From assembly GCA_022376515.1 (NCBI GenBank), contig WTXI01000118.1, positions 47,522 through 111,521 of the forward strand: a stretch of 64,000 nucleotides of DNA, given 5' to 3'. The notes beneath the pieces are model-generated. The model did not search any database and was not told the DNA's origin. It worked only from the letters and a program-made list of their open reading frames with translations. Positions 58,714 to 64,000 of this stretch are shown here, one piece after another. How positions within the stretch are numbered: the stretch's first letter is position 1; each line of letters starts with the position of its first letter. The stretch is from Lactifluus volemus (taxonomy: Eukaryota; Basidiomycota; Agaricomycetes; Russulales; Russulaceae). The translations under genes and the position numbers were made by a program.

Positions 58714-61122
58714 CGTGACGTTGCAGGTTCGTAAAGGAAGAAAGGTCGCAAGAGTGGGTTCTGCGGGAGAACAGGGACACAGGATGTGGCTGAGGAGGTG
58801 GAGGAGGAGGGACGCGGCGACGATTCGACGGAGGAACGACGATGCGAGTATGGGCTACTTTTATACGCGAAGACTATCCTTACATGATGTGAAACGGTGG
58901 GTATGCGGTCAGCGTGCGTCACCATACAAGCGAATTGCCCCAGGGGGACCAAGGGAGGGCCTGCAATTCGGACGAGGCGCGGCGGAAACGGGGTAGTCTA
59001 CCCGCCATATGCCGTTGTTACGGTGAAAAACAAAAAAAAACGAAAAAAATAATACCAAGTGATGGGAAATCAAGATGGTGGACCGAGCCGTGGACTACGG
59101 AGACACATCGTGATAGTCTCTGGACCGGGTCTTGGGAAAAACTTGTACCCAATACTACCACCGTACCCCCAAGAAACGATGCCGTGAAACCCCCAGAGAC
59201 CTTGTCGCCAGCAGTAAGTTGACAGAGAGAAACAAACAAAAAAAAAGAGGGTAGTGAGCTGGGATTCACGGAAATCGTGCAAGGAAGTCTCTGTTCTGTT
59301 CCAAGGCAAGTAAGACTAGCGTTCACGTTGGCGAATAACTCACCCAAGGTATCACCTTGCCCGACGTTCATCCCAAACCTACTAGTATACTCGCGGTTAC
59401 CATTACAGAACGTCGCCCCCGAGGCAGGTGATCATGCGATCAGTCCAGACCACACTCTAATTTGAGATAAAATCACCGTGTGTTGTTTGAAAAGCACGCG
59501 GTTTCATGGGAGATTAGTGGGCAGGTGCGCTCGGCTCAGCCTGATTCTCCCTGATAGATACAAAGAAAGGGTAATCTTATCTCGGTAATTCCCGTTCCGT
59601 ACCCTCGCAACCAAGTACTAGCTTAAAGGTAAAAAAGAACAACAAGAAAGCCCACAAAGAAAGACATCCAATCTCTCTCATTCTTGGGGGACTACCTTTC
59701 GTAATTCTTGCCAACTAGGGCTTTGATTTTAGGGTGACCGATGGGGGTCCTGATACGTGTCCCCCTGGAATGGTCAAATGCTCGCTCGTACCTGTTCTGT
59801 TCTCCCCGCGGAGAAAACCCCTTGCTAGGTGCGAGCAATGTCAATTTTTTTCTGACATTCCCATCATTTTTCAAGCTTTAGAGCATCAACCTTTTCTCCG
59901 ACCCCTTACTAGCCCCTCAGCGTCTTTTTCATCCTCTCCTTTGCTTAATGCATACGTGCATGCATCGGGCACGTCAGTTACTCATTAGGGTTGCGCTCGT
60001 ACCCTGTCCCATTCGCCATCTTCGGCATCCGAGTCGTCGTTCTCCCAGCCCGTCTCCTCGTGCTCTTTGGACCCCTTTACAAGTGCAATCATTATCGATG
60101 GATTCATGACTCGTTTTCGTTATACTTCTACCACATCAGTAATTCTCATTGGTCAGCGCACCTTTTCCCGACATTAGAGGCATGGGTCTCTCATGTGGAG
60201 CAACCCTTTTAGAACTCACCTCCCGTGTCCTGCGTGCCTGTCAACCCATGGACAAGTGTCAACAGCGCGTCAGTCAAGATTATATATGTAGCTATGAGCC
60301 GGAGATCCAGTGCAAAAGAATTTCCTTATTCCGCTACAGTGTCAAATCTCTGATTCGAATGTAATGTGTACTGTGAATCGTGCCTGTGGTGGTTATTGTA
60401 CTGAAAACTTCAGTCCGACCTACCGGTGACAAATGTCGTCCATTGAGTAGGAGCACGAGATCTGACACACCTTTCGTATGCGGATTGTAGATGAACAGCT
60501 CCCCGCACTATCACCAATGCTGGCAGCGACCTTCTCTGGGTTGAACAGGAGAAGTTGATATGAAATAACAATTTTGCGTACACACGTGCCCGTGCCAGTG
60601 AGCAACGTGCTTGAGAAAGCCTACCCTGCGTAGTCTTGATGCTTCGACAACTAAACCCAATTGCTTATACAACCTTGTATATGCTATAGTAATGCCGGAG
60701 TCCGCACTGGCACGTCACTGGGTGGTTCTTCTGTAGTCGGTTCCATCACCGTGACGTTAACGTTGAATATATCTATAACAATCGTGTATGATGGGACTGA
60801 ATACCCTTACTATATCAATTCTGTCTGTCCGGGTGAGGGCAGATCCCCAAGGATCATACAGCAGCTTCGTCCCTGTGCATCCGAGTTGTGGTGGGCCCAG
60901 GTAAGTTTCGATGACGTAATAAAGTGTTATCCGGATCGGCTGTGAGCGAATCACGGGATTGTGGTCTCACTGGTACGTATCTTCGCGCGTTATGATAGAC
61001 CTTTCAATTCCGTCTGATGCGCGATATACCGCACCTGCTGACACAATGGCAGGTGAATTGAGCTCCTTGGTTTGGAAATCGCATCGGCAGACGACTCGGA
61101 TAACAGGGAGCAAACAGCGGTC
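58714..61122. other. spacer between divergent RlpA-like and BZZ1-like genes
   Basis: About 2.4 kb. The first few hundred bases should contain the RlpA-like promoter (a TTTTATACGC stretch at 58858 on the plus strand reads GCGTATAAAA toward the gene, a good TATA candidate about 150 nt upstream of the ATG). The remaining sequence shows no recognisable protein, RNA or repeat. Short open frames near 60661-60945 lack family features. Confidence 0.45.
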
Positions 61123-64000
61123 ATGTCATACGGCGAGAGTCTTCCAGTTATCATTCTTTTCATGTATCTATACGGAGTTAGGATTGCTGACGTTTGGACT
61201 AGGATCAGGTGGATCGTGTGGCAAATCTATCGGACGCCCAAGCTGATATCCTCGACGACGTGAGCAAATTCTATCTTGAGTACGTGATCGTTTTGGATGC
61301 GAGATTCCTGATCAGATTCGAGAATTGTACCGTGAGCGCGCGGCCGTTGAACGCGACTATGCGGCGAGATTGTTGGCCCTCGCTCAGAAGGCTGTCGATA
61401 AGAAGAACAAGAAGATGCCACTCGCTGTAGTAGGCGATGATCCGGCAAAGGCATGGAACGCAGAGACTCTCATTCAGAGGTGAGATGACTGAATTCCTTC
61501 TCGGCTCCTTTCAACCGCCGGTTCTCATCATCACCTTGGCGGGGACAGCACGTTGGAAAATGCTTACTCCAAGATCATCGCGTCATTCGTCAACTCTCAG
61601 CAGGAGCATTTGAACCTTGCAGATGCTCTCAACGTCCAGGTCGTTGGCGTGTTGACTTCGTTGGCGCGGAAAAACGAGGGCTATAGAAAGAAGGCAAGGC
61701 GAACGGTGTGTTATCGTAGCTGTGGTGTTTCTCATCGACTATTTAGCAACGCAATACTACCATAAGATATTGACAGAAAGGGATCGTGTCTATACTGATC
61801 GTTCGAAGGTGCGAAATTACATCTGACATGTTTGTCGCCGACCCATACCGGTCCACGTTCAGAGTAAACTCAAGGTATGTGGCGCCGTCGAAAGCCATGC
61901 CCTCGGCGAAGCTTATCTTGCGGCTAGTATGATGAAGAATGTGCCGAGGTCGAGACCTATCGTCAGAAACAGGTTTTAGAGCCTCTCTTACCCCCATGGA
62001 TGGTATTGATTATCTATTTTAGGCTCGAATCCAGGATGACAAACATTCCAATCGTGCAGCGAAGCAATATCAGCAACAGACCGTGGATATGAACAACGCG
62101 AAGAAGTGAGTCCACACTATACATGGAATACACAAATGCACGCTCAATTTTTTTTTTTTCGGACAAGTCTATACATCTTATCTATCGCGACTGCCAACAA
62201 AGTAAAGGATAGGTTTTACTCGGAAGACCTTTGTAAGATAGAGAATGTAAGACATGACTCTTGTCTTCGGTGAAAGGGGGTGCAACCTGACTTCCGAATA
62301 AGCAATATCGTCAGGGATTTTTCATCGTCGATAACAAGACGCTTGACGCGGTGCAGAGCATCTCCAGTCCAACTATATCGCCAACGTCGCATCCGTGCTC
62401 CGCCACGCACAGGGGCTTCAACTCGGTCACCACGACGCTTTGAAGAACCAGCTCTCCATTCGTCGATTGTCGCGATAAGTGAGGTCAATCCAAAGAAGGA
62501 TCAGGAATTGTTCATCGAACATAACTTGCGTCCTTTCGGTTGTCCTGCTGATTGGACCTTTGAACCTTGCGCCAGCTATTATGATACGGTAAGAGAGATG
62601 GGTGTCTTTGTGTGATGATGGGGATGAATGTAAACTATTGCAGGCAGAGCTGAACGTCGACGGCGGTGCCAAGATCTTTTTGCAGAACAAGCTGGCGAGG
62701 TCTCGTGCGAAACTTCTCGAGTTGAACCCGTTGCTCGTGGCCAAGAGTAAGTGCGCAGAATTTTCGATAGCGAGCAGGCTGACAAATCCCCCTCCCCCCC
62801 CTCTTTCCCCCACCCACTCATCTCCGGGGACATAGGAAAGGAAGCGGAACAAGCCATGTCATTTGTGGACGCAGGAAGTGGCAATCCCTCGTCGGGAAGC
62901 GTTGATGCCATCGATGTACGTCACCGTTCCCTCGTAACAATCCGAGAATTCACATGACCGCCCGGCGATTTTTTTTTGACAGGGTCTATTAGACGCACAG
63001 CATCAGGTGACAATAAACGAAACTTCCCACTCGATCCTTGAGACGGAAGTCCGAATTATCGAGAAAGCCCTTGATGGTAAGCGCCTATGGGCGCCTAAGG
63101 ATGTGTAATAAAGAACTCATAATTTGACCATCCGTTTCAGGCGATGAAGGCTCCCAGAGACCTCATTCGTTTAAGAGTTCCTCCTTCACAATACCCACGG
63201 AGTGTGGATACTGCGCCGTACGTGGGATGCTAGTCAACCACCTATGGTCTGACTAAAGCTTTCCACGCAGACGTCCATATGGGTCTTAGCAAGCAGGGGA
63301 AAACGTGCAGAACGTGCGGCCTATCTGTTCATTCAAAGTGTGAGCTCAAGGTGCGTTTTTCATGACTCCAGCTGGAGTCTGGTCTGAAATCTTTTTTTCA
63401 TTGGATAACGCAGGTTGCAGCCGACTGCTCGGGCGTTCGCGGTATCCGACAGAAATCAGCCAATTCGGACTCTGTTCTGAGCTCTACATCCGCTCTTTCT
63501 AGAAGCAGTTCAAGAGGTGAGGCTGCCATCTGCCCAACTCGGATCGAAGATCTCACCCTCACGTGTTATACCCAGCGTCTTCAACATTCGTTAGCACGCC
63601 CACACTCTCCTCTTTCACTCAGTCTAGCCCTCACACCATTCCGGAGACGGAGTTTCCCGTCGTTCGTGTCATTTACGATTTTACGCCTACATCCCCATTT
63701 GAGCTCGCCGTGCACGGTCAGTCCTACTTGTGTTTTTGAACCGTGCTGCTGTTCGCTTTCCCCCCGGCTACCCTCTGACCTGTCTACGCTAGAGGGCGCA
63801 ACTGTCAGTGTCATGAGGAAGATGATGGCTCTGGATGGGTGAAGGTGCTTGATGAGGGCGGTGGTCGAGGGCTCGTACCCGCATCGTACGTAGAGTCAGC
63901 AGACGCATCACGGGCGCCAGAATCAGGCGCCGGACGTCCTATTGGCTCTGGCTCTGGACAGTTCGGTAAGTGATACCACCGGTTGATTCGCAGGAGCTCA
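61123..64000 (+). CDS. BZZ1-like F-BAR / C1 / SH3 endocytosis protein, 5' part, frame broken in places
   Basis: Exons traced: 61123-61146 (MSYGESLP), 61203-61259 (DQVDRVANLSDAQADILDD), 61316-61479 (IRELYRERAAVERDYAARLL), from 61549, 61863-61874 (a 12-nt exon, SKLK), 61928-61972, 62023-62105 and from 62168. Together they form an F-BAR domain with YILSIATANKVKDRFYSEDL. Downstream are LFIEHNLRPFGCPADWTFEP, KIFLQNKLARSRAKL, a C1 finger (HSFKSSSF, ECGYC, SIWGLSKQGKTCRTCGLSVH, CELKV) and an SH3 domain (VIYDFTPTSPFELAVHEGAT; GWVKVLDEGGGRGLVPASYV). Bzz1 acts with WASP at endocytic actin patches. The frame slips by one base near 62370, 62457 and 63811, and the join near 61706 is unsure. The second SH3 domain expected for Bzz1 would lie beyond the window. 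Confidence 0.78.

Noticed and set aside
60661..60945. Possible upstream exon or separate gene before BZZ1
   Set aside because: No domain features, and the BZZ1 start at 61123 with a good first intron gives a normal F-BAR N-terminus.

Overview
This is a eukaryotic (fungal) genomic window. The genes have many short introns (mostly 45-75 nt, GT...AG), small exons and basidiomycete-type gene families: C2-NACHT-WD40 receptors, small Kre9/Knh1-fold secreted proteins, an RlpA-like secreted protein, a SWIM-finger MULE transposase and an Spt5-like KOW protein. The mix fits an Agaricomycete of the Rhizoctonia/Ceratobasidium type. The species is inference; the fungal origin and intron style are directly visible. 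Gene models were spliced by eye from the sequence. For every complete intact model the summed exon length is divisible by three.

Layout. (1) 1-7.7 kb: a left-truncated Spt5-like gene (-), a long near-perfect foldback element, a Reb1-like Myb-repeat gene (+) and a complete MULE transposase gene (-). (2) 7.8-19.6 kb: four small secreted Kre9-like genes (A-D, all -), a cyclopropane-fatty-acyl-phospholipid-synthase-like gene (+) with a predicted one-nucleotide exon, a 3' fragment of that gene, and two copies of a MITE. (3) 19.6-48.3 kb: three C2-NACHT-WD40 genes (+), two decayed 1-acylglycerol-3-phosphate acyltransferase copies, a second synthase fragment and Kre9-like gene E. Much of this is a tandem segmental duplication with a period of about 19.2-19.6 kb (17.4-28.9 kb repeated as 36.5-48.3 kb). 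A third receptor copy sits between the two blocks. (4) 48.6-64 kb: a GPI-anchored Kre9-like gene (F), a large Rif1-like gene whose N-terminus carries both PP1-docking motifs, a long anonymous spacer, an RlpA-like secreted protein, and the 5' part of a BZZ1-like F-BAR/C1/SH3 gene that runs off the right edge.

How the parts relate. The middle 40 kb behaves as an accessory, duplication-driven cluster: cell-surface/secreted Kre9-fold proteins interleaved with STAND-type receptors whose 14 WD40 repeats are almost identical to each other. The flanks look like ordinary chromosomal genes (Spt5-like, Rif1, BZZ1). Receptor copy 1 is intact (1652 aa predicted). Copy 2 has a +1 frameshift. Copy 3 has a cluster of single-base deletions in its N-terminal and NACHT-coding half but an intact WD40 half. 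BZZ1 shows the same type of single-base deletion, so consensus error must be excluded before these are called pseudogenes.
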